NCBI RefSeq assembly: GCF_035497915.1
Contig: NZ_DATJCS010000038.1
Span: 14,653 to 78,652 of the forward strand
Reading direction: 5' to 3'
Length of the DNA stretch: 64,000 nt
DNA from: Serpens sp035497915
GTDB lineage: Bacteria > Pseudomonadota > Gammaproteobacteria > Pseudomonadales > Pseudomonadaceae
Each line of letters starts with the position of its first letter. Positions within the stretch are counted from its first letter, which is position 1. Positions 52,260-61,189 of this stretch are shown here, piece by piece. The notes beneath the pieces are model-generated. The model ran no database searches and was not told where the DNA came from. It saw only the letters and a list, made by a program, of their open reading frames with translations. Both the position numbers and the translations under genes were made by a program.

Positions 52260-53342
52260 TCAACGCAGTTTCAGGCTGGAAAGACCGATCAGCACCAGGA
52301 CCACCGTGATGATCCAGAAGCGCACGATCACCCGGGGCTCGGGCCAGCCTTTCAATTCGAAATGGTGGTGGATCGGCGCCATGCGGAACACGCGCTTGCC
52401 GGTCAGCTTGAAGCTGGCGACCTGGATCATCACCGACAGGGTTTCCATGACGAACACGCCACCCATGATGAACAGTACGATTTCCTGGCGAACGATCACC
52501 GCGATGGTGCCCAGCGCGGCGCCGAGGGCCAGCGCGCCGACGTCGCCCATGAACACCTGAGCCGGGTAGGTGTTGAACCACAGGAAGCCCAGGCCGGCGC
52601 CGATCAGCGCACTGCAGAACACGATCAGCTCGCCCGCGCCCGGTACGTAGGGGATCAGCAGGTACTGGGCGAAATTGGCGTTACCGGACAGGTAGCAGAA
52701 GATGCCCAGTGCGCCACCGACCAGCACGGTCGGCATGATGGCCAGGCCGTCCAGGCCGTCGGTGAGGTTCACCGCGTTGCTGGAGCCGACGATCACGAAA
52801 TAGGTCAGCACGATGAAGCCCAGGCCCAGCGGCAGCACGGCGTCCTTGAGGAACGGCAGGATGAAGGTGGTCTCGATCGGATTCTCGGCGGTGACGTAAA
52901 GGAACACCGCCGCACCCAGGCCGAACACCGACTGCCAGAAGTATTTCCAGCGGCTCGGCAGGCCACGGGAGTTCTTCTCAATCACCTTGCGGTAGTCGTC
53001 CACCCAACCGACCGCGCCGAACAGCAGGGTCACGGCCAGCACCACCCACACGTAGCGGTTGGACAGGTCAGCCCACAGCAGGGTGCTGATGGTGATGGCG
53101 GAGAGGATCAGCGCGCCGCCCATGGTCGGCGTGCCCTTCTTGGACAGGTGCGACTGCGGGCCGTCGGTACGTACGGCCTGGCCGATCTGGCGCAGCTGCA
53201 GGGTGCGAATCATCCAGGGCCCAAGCCACAGGGCCAGTACCAGCGCCGTGAGCACCCCGAGCATGCCGCGCAGGGTCAGGTACTGGAAGACGGCAAAACC
53301 TTTGTAAAACTGTTGCAGGTACTCTGCCAGGAGCAGAAGCAT
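52260..53342 (-). CDS. mraY: Phospho-MurNAc-pentapeptide translocase MraY
   Basis: 360-residue polytopic membrane enzyme that makes lipid I. Signatures: KKGTPTMGGALIL, VNLTDGLDGLA, the Asp cluster FMGDVGALALG, and MAPIHHHFELKGWPE. Start MLLLLAEYL; TGATG overlaps the murF stop by one base. Confidence 0.98.
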   Translation of the reverse strand: MLLLLAEYLQQFYKGFAVFQYLTLRGMLGVLTALVLALWLGPWMIRTLQLRQIGQAVRTDGPQSHLSKKGTPTMGGALILSAITISTLLWADLSNRYVWVVLAVTLLFGAVGWVDDYRKVIEKNSRGLPSRWKYFWQSVFGLGAAVFLYVTAENPIETTFILPFLKDAVLPLGLGFIVLTYFVIVGSSNAVNLTDGLDGLAIMPTVLVGGALGIFCYLSGNANFAQYLLIPYVPGAGELIVFCSALIGAGLGFLWFNTYPAQVFMGDVGALALGAALGTIAVIVRQEIVLFIMGGVFVMETLSVMIQVASFKLTGKRVFRMAPIHHHFELKGWPEPRVIVRFWIITVVLVLIGLSSLKLR

Positions 53343-54712
53343 CAAGGATTCTCCTCGGGTTCGCACAACGCGGCGACGACCTTGTCCATTGCCGCACTTC
53401 TCGAACCCTTGATCAAAAGCGTGGTTTCGCCCCGAGCCTCCTGGCGCAGAGCGTCGATCAGACCTTGCTGGTCGGCAAAATGTTTCGCCCCCTCACCAAA
53501 AGCCGCCACGGCATGTGCCATCAGCGGTCCCACGGCATACAGGCCATCCACCTTGCCGACGGCATACGCCCCCACCTGACGATGTCCTTCCACGGCCCAG
53601 TCGCCCAGTTCACCCATGTCGCCCAGCACCAGCAGCCGGCGACCGGAAAAACCGGCGAGGATATCGACCGCCGCACACATCGACAGAGGATTGGCGTTGT
53701 AGCTGTCGTCGATGACCCTCAACCCACCGGGAGTCAGTTGCGCCACAGCGCGGCCTTTGACCGGCCGTAACTGCTCCAGGCCCGAACGGATGAATTCGAG
53801 GGGAATTCCCAGCGCATGGGCCGCGGCGGCCGCAGCCAACGCATTGGCCACATTGTGCCTGCCCAGCAGATTGAGTTGCACCGACGTGCTGCCGGACGGG
53901 GTATGCAAATGGAAGGCCATGCAGCCGCGCGCGTCGCGATGCAGGTCCGCGGCCCGGATATCGGCCTCCTCCGATTCGAGGGAAAAGGCCAGCACACGGC
54001 GGGCGCCGGCCCTCTGGCGCCAGATCGGAAAGGACGCGTCGTCCAGGTTGAGCACCGCCACCCCGTCCGCCGCCAGGCCGTCAAGAATTTCGCCCTTGGC
54101 CTCGACGATCTTCTCCGGGCCGCCGAACTCCCCGACATGGGCATTGCCGGCGTTGCTGATGATGGCCGCGTGCGGCCGGGCCAGGGCCACGGTGTAGGCG
54201 ATCTCGCCCAGGTGATTGGCGCCCAGCTCGATGACCGCCGCGACATGCTCCGGCGCCAGCTCCAGCAGGGTCAGCGGCACGCCGAGGTCGTTGTTCAGAT
54301 TGCCCCGGGTGGCCAGCACCGGACCGTGCAGGCCGGCGCGCAGGATGCTGGCGAGCAGTTCCTTGATAGTGGTCTTGCCGCTGGAGCCGGTGACCGCGGC
54401 CAGCGGCGCGCGGAATGCGTCACGGTTGAGCGCGCCGAGCCGGCCCAGTGCCAGACGGGTATCGACCACCACCAGCTGCGGTAGATCCACGTCGGGAACC
54501 GGCCGCGAGACCAGCGCGGCCGCGGCGCCTTTCGCCGCCACCTCGGCCAGGTAGGCGTGACCATCGAAGCGCGGCCCGACCAGCGCCACGAACAGTTGCC
54601 CGGGCTGGATGGCGCGGCTGTCGGTGGACACTGAAGCGAAGCTTGCATCGCCGTGCTCCAGGCGCCCCTGCAGCGGCTCGACCAGTTGGCTCAGGCGCAG
54701 GGCTTCAAGCAT
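53342..54712 (-). CDS. murF: UDP-MurNAc-tripeptide--D-Ala-D-Ala ligase MurF
   Basis: 456-residue Mur ligase adding D-Ala-D-Ala. P-loop AVTGSSGKTTIKELLASIL, IELGANHLGEIAYTV, VIDDSYNANPLSM. ATG 54712 overlaps the murE end by 8 bases. Confidence 0.98.
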   Translation of the reverse strand: MLEALRLSQLVEPLQGRLEHGDASFASVSTDSRAIQPGQLFVALVGPRFDGHAYLAEVAAKGAAAALVSRPVPDVDLPQLVVVDTRLALGRLGALNRDAFRAPLAAVTGSSGKTTIKELLASILRAGLHGPVLATRGNLNNDLGVPLTLLELAPEHVAAVIELGANHLGEIAYTVALARPHAAIISNAGNAHVGEFGGPEKIVEAKGEILDGLAADGVAVLNLDDASFPIWRQRAGARRVLAFSLESEEADIRAADLHRDARGCMAFHLHTPSGSTSVQLNLLGRHNVANALAAAAAAHALGIPLEFIRSGLEQLRPVKGRAVAQLTPGGLRVIDDSYNANPLSMCAAVDILAGFSGRRLLVLGDMGELGDWAVEGHRQVGAYAVGKVDGLYAVGPLMAHAVAAFGEGAKHFADQQGLIDALRQEARGETTLLIKGSRSAAMDKVVAALCEPEENP

Positions 54713-56168
54713 GGGCGGCCTCCCAGCGAGCCAGTGCAGCGACGGCTTCGTCCAGATCGGAGAAGGGCTGACGCACGCCGGCGATTTCCTGGTAATCCTC
54801 GTGACCCTTGCCGGCCAGCAGCAGCACGTCGTCGGCGCCGGCCTCGGCGATCAGCTGGGCGATCGCCTCGCCACGCCCCGGCACGAAGCGCACCGCCTCG
54901 GGCTTGGCGAAGCCGCCGCGGATCTCGTCGAGAATGGCCAGCGGCTCCTCGCTGCGCGGATTGTCATCGGTGACCAGCACGCCATCGGCCAGGCGCTCGG
55001 CCACCGCGGCCATCAGCGGGCGCTTGCCGCGATCGCGATCACCGCCGCAGCCGAACAGGCACAGCAGACGTCCCTTGACGTGCGGGCGCAGGGCTTCGAG
55101 GACCTTTTCCAGGGCATCCGGGGTGTGGGCGTAATCCACCACCACCAGCGGCTTGTCGCCACCGCCGAGGCGCTGCATGCGCCCGACCGGACCTTTCAGG
55201 CGGGGCAGCAGGCGCAGGATGTCGTCCAGGGGGAATTCCATGGCCAGCAGCGAGCCGATGACCGCCAGCAGGTTGCTGAGATTGAAACGACCCAGCAGCG
55301 CGCTGCGCAGCAGGCCTTTCCCCTGCGGCGTGATCAGCTCCGCGCTGACGCCTTCGTCGTCGAAACGGATGTTGCGGCAGTGCACGGCGGCGCCGGCATC
55401 TTCCAGGCTGTAACCCAGCAGCCGGGCGCCAGGACGCGCAGCCAGCTCACGACCGAACGCATCGTCGAGATTAATCACCCGGCAGGCCAGCCCGGGCCAG
55501 TCGAACAGGCGCGCCTTGGCCGCGCCATAGGCTTCCATGCTGCCGTGGTAGTCCAGATGGTCGCGGGACAGGTTGGTGAACACCGCGATGTCGAAGGCCA
55601 GCGCGGCCACCCGACCCTGCTGCAGGCCGTGGGAGGACACTTCCATGGCCACCGCCTTGGCGCCGGCCCGATGCAGGCGGGCCAGCGTGGCCTGCACGGC
55701 CAGCGGATCGGGGGTGGTGTGTCGACCGCTTTCCAGCGCATCGTGGAAGCCGGTACCCAGGGTGCCGATGATGCCGCAGCGCTGACCGAGCAGGTCCAGC
55801 GCCTGGGCCAGCAGCTGGCTGACGCTGGTCTTGCCGTTGGTGCCGGTCACGCCAATCAGATTGAGGCTGCGGCTGGGCTCGCCATAGAAACGCCCGGCGA
55901 TGGCCGACAGTTGGCCGGCCAGGCCGCGCACCGGCAGCAGCTCTGCGCCCGCCCCAGCTGACAGCGGCGGCGCGTCTTCGGCCTCGTAAGCCACGGCGGC
56001 CGCGCCACGGGCCAGGGCGTCGGCGATGTGCGCGCGCCCGTCATGGCTGGCGCCGGGAATGGCCAGAAACAGGTCGCCCGGACGCACCTTGCGGCTATCC
56101 AGGGTCAGTTCACGAATCAGGGCCGCGGAGCGGGCCTGGGGAAGCAGTTGGTTGAGCGGCATGGGCAT
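54705..56168 (-). CDS. murE: UDP-MurNAc-dipeptide--meso-DAP ligase MurE
   Basis: 487-residue Mur ligase adding the third residue. P-loop GVTGTNGKTSVSQLLAQAL; the DNPRSE motif (TDDNPRSEEP) is the mark of meso-diaminopimelate-specific MurE, as expected in Gram-negatives. ATG 56168 overlaps the ftsI stop by one base (TGATG). Confidence 0.98.
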   Translation of the reverse strand: MPMPLNQLLPQARSAALIRELTLDSRKVRPGDLFLAIPGASHDGRAHIADALARGAAAVAYEAEDAPPLSAGAGAELLPVRGLAGQLSAIAGRFYGEPSRSLNLIGVTGTNGKTSVSQLLAQALDLLGQRCGIIGTLGTGFHDALESGRHTTPDPLAVQATLARLHRAGAKAVAMEVSSHGLQQGRVAALAFDIAVFTNLSRDHLDYHGSMEAYGAAKARLFDWPGLACRVINLDDAFGRELAARPGARLLGYSLEDAGAAVHCRNIRFDDEGVSAELITPQGKGLLRSALLGRFNLSNLLAVIGSLLAMEFPLDDILRLLPRLKGPVGRMQRLGGGDKPLVVVDYAHTPDALEKVLEALRPHVKGRLLCLFGCGGDRDRGKRPLMAAVAERLADGVLVTDDNPRSEEPLAILDEIRGGFAKPEAVRFVPGRGEAIAQLIAEAGADDVLLLAGKGHEDYQEIAGVRQPFSDLDEAVAALARWEAAHA

Positions 56169-57892
56169 CAGCTGCGCCCTCCTTTGCCGGCGGTGGTGCC
56201 GGCGGTACGCTCCACCGCCGGCAGGTTGTCGGGAGCGATATTCATCAGGCGCAGGGCGCCGGCCATCACGCGGCCGAACACCGGCGCCGAAACCAGCCCG
56301 CCGTAGTAGCCACCCTTGCTGGGCTCGTCGATGACCACCACGGCGGCGATGCGCGGGTTGCTGAGCGGCGCCAGGCCGGCGAAGAACGAACGGTAGGCAT
56401 CGTCGGTGTAGCCACCGGAACTGGAGACCTTCTTGGCCGTGCCGCTCTTGCCGCCCACCTGGTAACCGGGCACCTGGGCGCGCGTGCCGCCGCCGCCCGG
56501 CTCTTCCACCACCGCGCGCAGCATGTGCAGCACTTCGCGGGCGATGGCCGGGTCCATGACCTGATGGCCGCCCTCGGGCCGGCCGCGACGCATCAGCGAC
56601 AGCGGCACGCTGCGACCCTCGTTGCCCAGCGCGGCATAGGCATGGGCCAGCTGCAGGGCGGTCACCGACAGACCGTAGCCGTAGGCCAGGGTGGCGGTTT
56701 CCGCCTCGTTCCACACGCGGTGGTTGGGCAGCACGCCGGCACGCTCGCCGGGGAAGGCCAGGCCGGTGACCTGCCCGAAGCCCGCCGAGCTCATCATGGC
56801 GTGCACCGGCGCGGCGCCGATATCCAGGGCGATCTTGCTGATGCCGATGTTGCTGGACTTCTTGAGGATGCCGGTCAGGTCGAGTTTGCCGCCCCGCGAG
56901 ACGTCGCGAATGGTGTAGCGACCCAGGCGCATCCAGCCGGGCGTGGTGTCGACCACGGAGTCCGGTTGCCAGCGACCGGTGCCCAGCGCCGCCGCAATGG
57001 TGAACGGCTTGACGGTGGAGCCCGGCTCGAAGGCATCGATCATCGCGCGGTTGCGCATGGCCGCCGGATCGAGCTGCTTGCGGTTGTTCGGGTTGTAGGT
57101 GGGCTGGTTGACCATGGCGAGGATTTCGCCGCTCTTCACGTCGACCATCACCAGGCTGCCGGCGCGGGCGCCGAACTCGTGCAGGGCGTTGCGCAGCTCC
57201 CGATGCGCCAGGTATTGCAGGCGCATGTCGATGGACAGCTCGAGATTACCGCCCGGCTTGGCGTTGCGCACCACATCGCCATCGCGCACCACCTGGCCGC
57301 GCCGGTCCTTGATGACCTGGCGCTGGCCCGGCGCGCCGGCCAGCCATTCGTTGAAGGCCAGCTCGAGACCCTCGCGCCCCACATCGTCCACATCGGTGAA
57401 GCCCACCACGTGGGTCGCCACTTCACCCGCCGGATAGAAGCGGCGGAACTCTTCCATGTGGTAGACGCCCGGAATCTTCAGCGCCATGACCGCCTCGCCC
57501 TGCTCGGGCGTCACGCCCCGCGCCAGATAGAGGAAGTCGCGATCACCCGACTTCTGCAGACGCTCGGCCAGCTTCTGCGGGCTCTGCCCCAGCGCCTGGG
57601 CCAGCTGCGGCCAGCGCTCGGCCACCTCCCGGAGCTCGCGACCATTGCCCCACAGGGTGGAAACCGGCGTGCTGACCGCCAGCGGCTCGCCATGCCGGTC
57701 GGTGATCACGCCACGATGGGCCGGAATGGGAATGTGCCGCACGCTGCGGGCGTCGCCCTGGTCTTGCAGGAAGTCCTGCTCGAACACATGCAGATCGATG
57801 ATGCGCCACGCGACTGCCGCCACCATAAGGGCGAACAGCACCAGCACCAGGCCGAAGCGCCCGGCAAGGTGCCTGGCGAAAAGCCCGATCAT
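56168..57892 (-). CDS. ftsI: Septal transpeptidase FtsI (PBP3)
   Basis: 574-residue class B penicillin-binding protein and target of several beta-lactams. N-terminal TM about 13-32, dimerisation domain, transpeptidase domain with nucleophile Ser292 in STVK, SSN in KKSSNIGI and KSG at 482-484. These positions are two short of P. aeruginosa PBP3 (Ser294, Lys484). ATG overlaps the ftsL stop by 4 bases. Confidence 0.98.
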   Translation of the reverse strand: MIGLFARHLAGRFGLVLVLFALMVAAVAWRIIDLHVFEQDFLQDQGDARSVRHIPIPAHRGVITDRHGEPLAVSTPVSTLWGNGRELREVAERWPQLAQALGQSPQKLAERLQKSGDRDFLYLARGVTPEQGEAVMALKIPGVYHMEEFRRFYPAGEVATHVVGFTDVDDVGREGLELAFNEWLAGAPGQRQVIKDRRGQVVRDGDVVRNAKPGGNLELSIDMRLQYLAHRELRNALHEFGARAGSLVMVDVKSGEILAMVNQPTYNPNNRKQLDPAAMRNRAMIDAFEPGSTVKPFTIAAALGTGRWQPDSVVDTTPGWMRLGRYTIRDVSRGGKLDLTGILKKSSNIGISKIALDIGAAPVHAMMSSAGFGQVTGLAFPGERAGVLPNHRVWNEAETATLAYGYGLSVTALQLAHAYAALGNEGRSVPLSLMRRGRPEGGHQVMDPAIAREVLHMLRAVVEEPGGGGTRAQVPGYQVGGKSGTAKKVSSSGGYTDDAYRSFFAGLAPLSNPRIAAVVVIDEPSKGGYYGGLVSAPVFGRVMAGALRLMNIAPDNLPAVERTAGTTAGKGGRS

Positions 57893-58176
57893 GGGCGCAC
57901 CAGTTGAACGTCGACGGCTTCCGGAATGCGCATGCCGAGCCGTTCGCTGGCCAGGTTCTCGATGCGGTTATGGGCGGTCCAGGTGCTTTGCTCCAGCACC
58001 AGTCGGCCCCACTCCGCCAGGACCCGGTCGCGCTCGGCGAGTTCGCCGTAGAGGAGATTGACCCGTTGCCGGTGGTGGTGCGCCGACCAGGTAACCGCTA
58101 GCGCCGACAGCACGACGACCGCAAACAGCGCCGGCAGCAGCAGACTGCCGCGCGGGAGCCGCCAATGGGCACTCAC
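57889..58176 (-). CDS. ftsL: Cell division protein FtsL
   Basis: 95-residue bitopic protein of the FtsQLB complex: short cytoplasmic tail, TM about 12-31, then a leucine-zipper coiled coil (NLLYGELAERDRVLAEWGRLVLEQ). The GTG start overlaps the rsmH stop (GTGA). Confidence 0.93.
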   Translation of the reverse strand: MSAHWRLPRGSLLLPALFAVVVLSALAVTWSAHHHRQRVNLLYGELAERDRVLAEWGRLVLEQSTWTAHNRIENLASERLGMRIPEAVDVQLVRP

Positions 58177-59120
58177 CGCAATTTCTCCGCCACCCGCATT
58201 ACCGCGCTGCGCGAGCGCGGATTGGCGCGCACTTCCGCCTCGGAGGCGTATTGCGGCTTGCCGAGCAGCTTCAGACGCGGCTCGAAGGCCTTGGGAATGA
58301 TCGGCAGGTCGCGAGGCAGCGTATCCGCCTCGCCCTTGGCCTGGCGGCGCATGAACTGCTTGACGATACGGTCTTCCAGCGAGTGGAAGCTGATCACCAC
58401 CAGCCGACCACCCACTTCGAGCACGTCCAGGGCCGCCTCGAGCCCCCGCTCCAGATCGCCCAGCTCGTTGTTGATATGGATACGCAGCCCCTGGAAGGCG
58501 CGCGTGGCGGGATTCTTGCCCTTTTCCCAGGCCGGGTTGGCCTCGGTGATCACGGCGGCCAGATCGGCGGTGCGGGTAAAGGGCTTCTCGCCACGACGCT
58601 GCACGATCGCCCGCGCCATGCGCCGGGCGAAACGCTCTTCGCCGTAATCCTTGAAGACGCGGGCAATTTCTTCCTCGTCGGCCGAGGCGATCCAGTCGGC
58701 GGCGCTCAGGCCGAGGCCCGGATTCATGCGCATGTCCAGCGGACCATCGTTGAGGAAGCTGAAGCCACGCTCGGGGTCGTCCAGCTGCGGAGACGACACG
58801 CCAAGATCCAGCAGCACACCGGCGATGCGCCCCTGCAGGCTATGCTCGGCCACCGCCTGACCGAGCTCGGCGAAGCTGCGTTGCACGATGGTGAAGCGCG
58901 GGTCTTCGGCCATCAGCGCCTGTCCGGTGGCGATGGCCAGGGGATCCTTGTCGAAACCGAGCAGGCGGCCCTGCTCGTTCAGTTGTTCGAGAATGCGGCG
59001 GCTGTGGCCGCCGCGTCCGAAGGTGCCGTCCAGGTAGCAGCCGTCCGGGCGCACGCCCAGCGCCTCGACGGCCTCTTCCAGCAATACAGTGATGTGGCGA
59101 AAGGTGCTGGTCATAGTCAC
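58173..59120 (-). CDS. rsmH: 16S rRNA (cytosine1402-N4)-methyltransferase RsmH (MraW)
   Basis: 315-residue SAM-dependent methyltransferase acting on C1402 of 16S rRNA. HITVLLEEAVEAL, SAM motif YLDGTFGRGGHS, GVLLDLGVSSPQLDD, VISFHSLEDRIVKQF. The start is GTG 59120 overlapping the mraZ stop (GTGA); an ATG at 59114 is the alternative. Confidence 0.97.
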   Translation of the reverse strand: MTMTSTFRHITVLLEEAVEALGVRPDGCYLDGTFGRGGHSRRILEQLNEQGRLLGFDKDPLAIATGQALMAEDPRFTIVQRSFAELGQAVAEHSLQGRIAGVLLDLGVSSPQLDDPERGFSFLNDGPLDMRMNPGLGLSAADWIASADEEEIARVFKDYGEERFARRMARAIVQRRGEKPFTRTADLAAVITEANPAWEKGKNPATRAFQGLRIHINNELGDLERGLEAALDVLEVGGRLVVISFHSLEDRIVKQFMRRQAKGEADTLPRDLPIIPKAFEPRLKLLGKPQYASEAEVRANPRSRSAVMRVAEKLR

Positions 59121-59572
59121 AGGGTCAGATCGAGCAATTCAGCCGGCATACCGCCGGGCTTCTTGACGGCTTCACGGTCGGCCTGCTCCATGGCGTTCCA
59201 GGCGTTTTCATCCCACAGCTGAAACTTGTTCAACTGGCCGACCAGCATCACGTGCTTGTCCAGGCCAACGTAGTCGCGCAGCCGCGGCGGTATCAGCAGG
59301 CGTCCACTGCCATCCAGCTCCAGATCGACGGCGTTGCCGATCAACAGACGCTTGAGACGACGGGTTTCCTCGTGCAGCGAAGGGAGAGCGCTCACCTTGG
59401 TTTCGATGCGCTCCCATTCAGGCAGGGGGTAGAGGCACAGGCAGGGATCCAGTGAGTCGACGGTGACCACCAACTGGCCGCCACAACGCGAAAGGAGCTC
59501 GTCGCGATACCGACTCGGCATCGCGAGGCGCCCTTTGGCATCCAGGCTGACTGCGTTGGCTCCGCGAAACAC
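59117..59572 (-). CDS. mraZ: Transcriptional regulator MraZ
   Basis: 151-residue AbrB-fold protein with two MraZ repeats (SLDAKGRLAMPSRYRDEL and ELDGSGRLLIPPRLRDYV). It represses the dcw operon by binding repeats upstream of itself; three such repeats are seen at 59617-59642. GTG start at 59572. First gene of the cluster. Confidence 0.97.
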   Translation of the reverse strand: MFRGANAVSLDAKGRLAMPSRYRDELLSRCGGQLVVTVDSLDPCLCLYPLPEWERIETKVSALPSLHEETRRLKRLLIGNAVDLELDGSGRLLIPPRLRDYVGLDKHVMLVGQLNKFQLWDENAWNAMEQADREAVKKPGGMPAELLDLTL

Positions 59573-59616
59573 GTCGACGCTTCCCCACTCTGATTAGCTG
59601 GTCATGCCCGTACTAC

Positions 59617-59642
59617 CCACTTCCTGCCACTTTGCACCACTT
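59617..59642 (-). promoter_or_regulatory. MraZ operator: three direct repeats 10 bp apart
   Basis: On the minus strand AAGTGG occurs three times with exact 10-bp phasing (59642-59637, 59632-59627, 59622-59617); the last reads AAGTGGG. This matches the arrangement of MraZ boxes (TGGGN-like repeats on one helix face). They begin about 7 bases downstream of the -10 box, so a bound protein would block transcription start. Confidence 0.82.
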
Positions 59643-59648
59643 GAGCAC

Positions 59649-59678
59649 ACTATAGGAACGCGGCTCGCCCAGCGTCAA
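59649..59678 (-). promoter_or_regulatory. Sigma-70 promoter of the dcw cluster
   Basis: Minus strand TTGACG (59678-59673), 18-base spacer, TATAGT (59654-59649). It is a strong match about 77 bases upstream of the mraZ start. The remaining sequence up to rnpB (59679-59853) is AT-richer than its surroundings and shows no gene. Confidence 0.85.
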
Positions 59679-59853
59679 GGCTGGCAAAAGGCGGAAAACC
59701 CTTGCCTGCCGGGAATTTAGCGACGAGTGGAAATATTTGAGACGAAGTGCAAAAGGCGTTCGCCCGCAATACAAAAAGCCGGTATGCACATGGCGGCGAA
59801 ACCTGATGCATCGCTTTAACTGAATGCGAGGGCGACGCGGAGGGAAATAAAAG

Positions 59854-60199
59854 TGAGAGTCAGCCTGTAAGCCGGGTTCTGTCGAGGACAGTCATTCATC
59901 TACGATGGCCATCGCTGACCACCTCTAGCAACCTACCCGGATCCAGCGCGGGCCACGCCAATGGATCCCTATTTGGTCTTGCTCCGAGTGGGGTTTGCCT
60001 AGCCACGGACTGTTACCAGCCGTGCGGTGCGCTCTTACCGCACCTTTTCACCCTTACCGGCGCTTGCGCGCTTAGGCGGTTGTTTTCTGTGGCACTTTCC
60101 GTAGGCTCGCGCCTCCCAGGCGTTACCTGGCACTCTGCCCTGCGGAGCCCGGACTTTCCTCCCCCTTCTTGCGAAGGCGGCGACTGCCCGGCCGACTCT
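59854..60199 (-). ncRNA. rnpB: RNase P RNA (class A)
   Basis: About 346 nt catalytic RNA of RNase P, which matures tRNA 5' ends. The 5' end AGAGTCGGCC pairs with the 3' end GGCTGACTCT (P1). The conserved GAGGAAAGTCCGGGCTCC (near 60165-60148), CAGGGCAGAGTGCCAGG, GGTAAGGGTGAAA and the terminal ACAGAACCCGGCTTACAG are all present. It lies 11 bases after rsmI on the same strand, and upstream of mraZ. Confidence 0.96.
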
Positions 60200-60210
60200 C
60201 GGCGCGAAGG

Positions 60211-61068
60211 TTACTTGGATTGCCGCTGCAGCGCCACCTGATAGAGGAGATTCTTGCGCACCCCGGTGATCTCCGCCGCCAGCGCCGCCGCGCGCTTGAC
60301 CGGCAACTCGGCCAGCAGCAGATCCAGCACGCGCAGCGCTTCGGCCGACACCGATTCATCGCCTTCGGGCGCCTGCCAGCCGGCCACCAGCAGGACACAT
60401 TCGCCGCGCTGCTGATTGGCGTCGGCGCGCACCCACTCGCACAGCTCGCCCGCCGGCAGGCCCTTGAGGGTCTCGAAGGTCTTGGTCAGCTCGCGGGCCA
60501 GTACCACCTGGCGCTCGGCACCCAGCGTATCGCGCAGTGCTTCCAGACTTTCCAGCAGACGATGCGGCGCCTCGTAGAAGATCAGCGTGCGCGGCTCTTC
60601 GCGCAGCGCTTCCAGACGCGCCCGACGGCCAGCGGCCTTGGCGGGCAGGAAACCCTCGAAGATGAAGCGATCGGACGGCAGCCCGGCCGCCGAGAGCGCC
60701 GCGATCACCGCGCTGGGTCCCGGCACCGGCACCACGCGAACGCCCGCCGCGCGAGCCTGGCGCACCAGATGAAAGCCCGGATCGGAAATCAGCGGCGTGC
60801 CGGCGTCGGAGATCAGCGCCACGTCATCCCCGGCCAGCAAGCGGATCAGGAAGCGCCCGCCCTGTTCGCGCTCGTTGTGCTCATGGCAGGCCTGCAGCGG
60901 CGTATTGATGCCGAAGTGCTGCAACAGGCGCTGGGAGTGGCGGGTATCCTCGGCAGCGATCAACGCCACCTCGCGCAGAATGCGCAGCGCCCGCGCGCTG
61001 ATATCGTCGAGGTTGCCGATGGGCGTGGCTACTACATACAGCACCCCGGTAGACGTCGGGTCGGCCAC
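60211..61068 (-). CDS. rsmI: 16S rRNA (cytidine1402-2'-O)-methyltransferase RsmI
   Basis: 285-residue SAM-dependent tetrapyrrole-methylase-fold enzyme that 2'-O-methylates C1402, the same base modified by RsmH nearby. LYVVATPIGNLDDIS, EDTRHS, LISDAGTPLISDPG, VPVPGPSA. GTG 61068 with GGAGGTG upstream. Confidence 0.96.
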   Translation of the reverse strand: MADPTSTGVLYVVATPIGNLDDISARALRILREVALIAAEDTRHSQRLLQHFGINTPLQACHEHNEREQGGRFLIRLLAGDDVALISDAGTPLISDPGFHLVRQARAAGVRVVPVPGPSAVIAALSAAGLPSDRFIFEGFLPAKAAGRRARLEALREEPRTLIFYEAPHRLLESLEALRDTLGAERQVVLARELTKTFETLKGLPAGELCEWVRADANQQRGECVLLVAGWQAPEGDESVSAEALRVLDLLLAELPVKRAAALAAEITGVRKNLLYQVALQRQSK

Positions 61069-61189
61069 GAAACACCTCCAGCGTGGAAAAAGCGCACAGT
61101 GTACTCGGTTTGCCAATTCCACATCGCGAACCCGGCGAGCCTTGCGTACAATCCAGGGTCCCTTTTGCCAGCGCATCGGAAACCGACCC

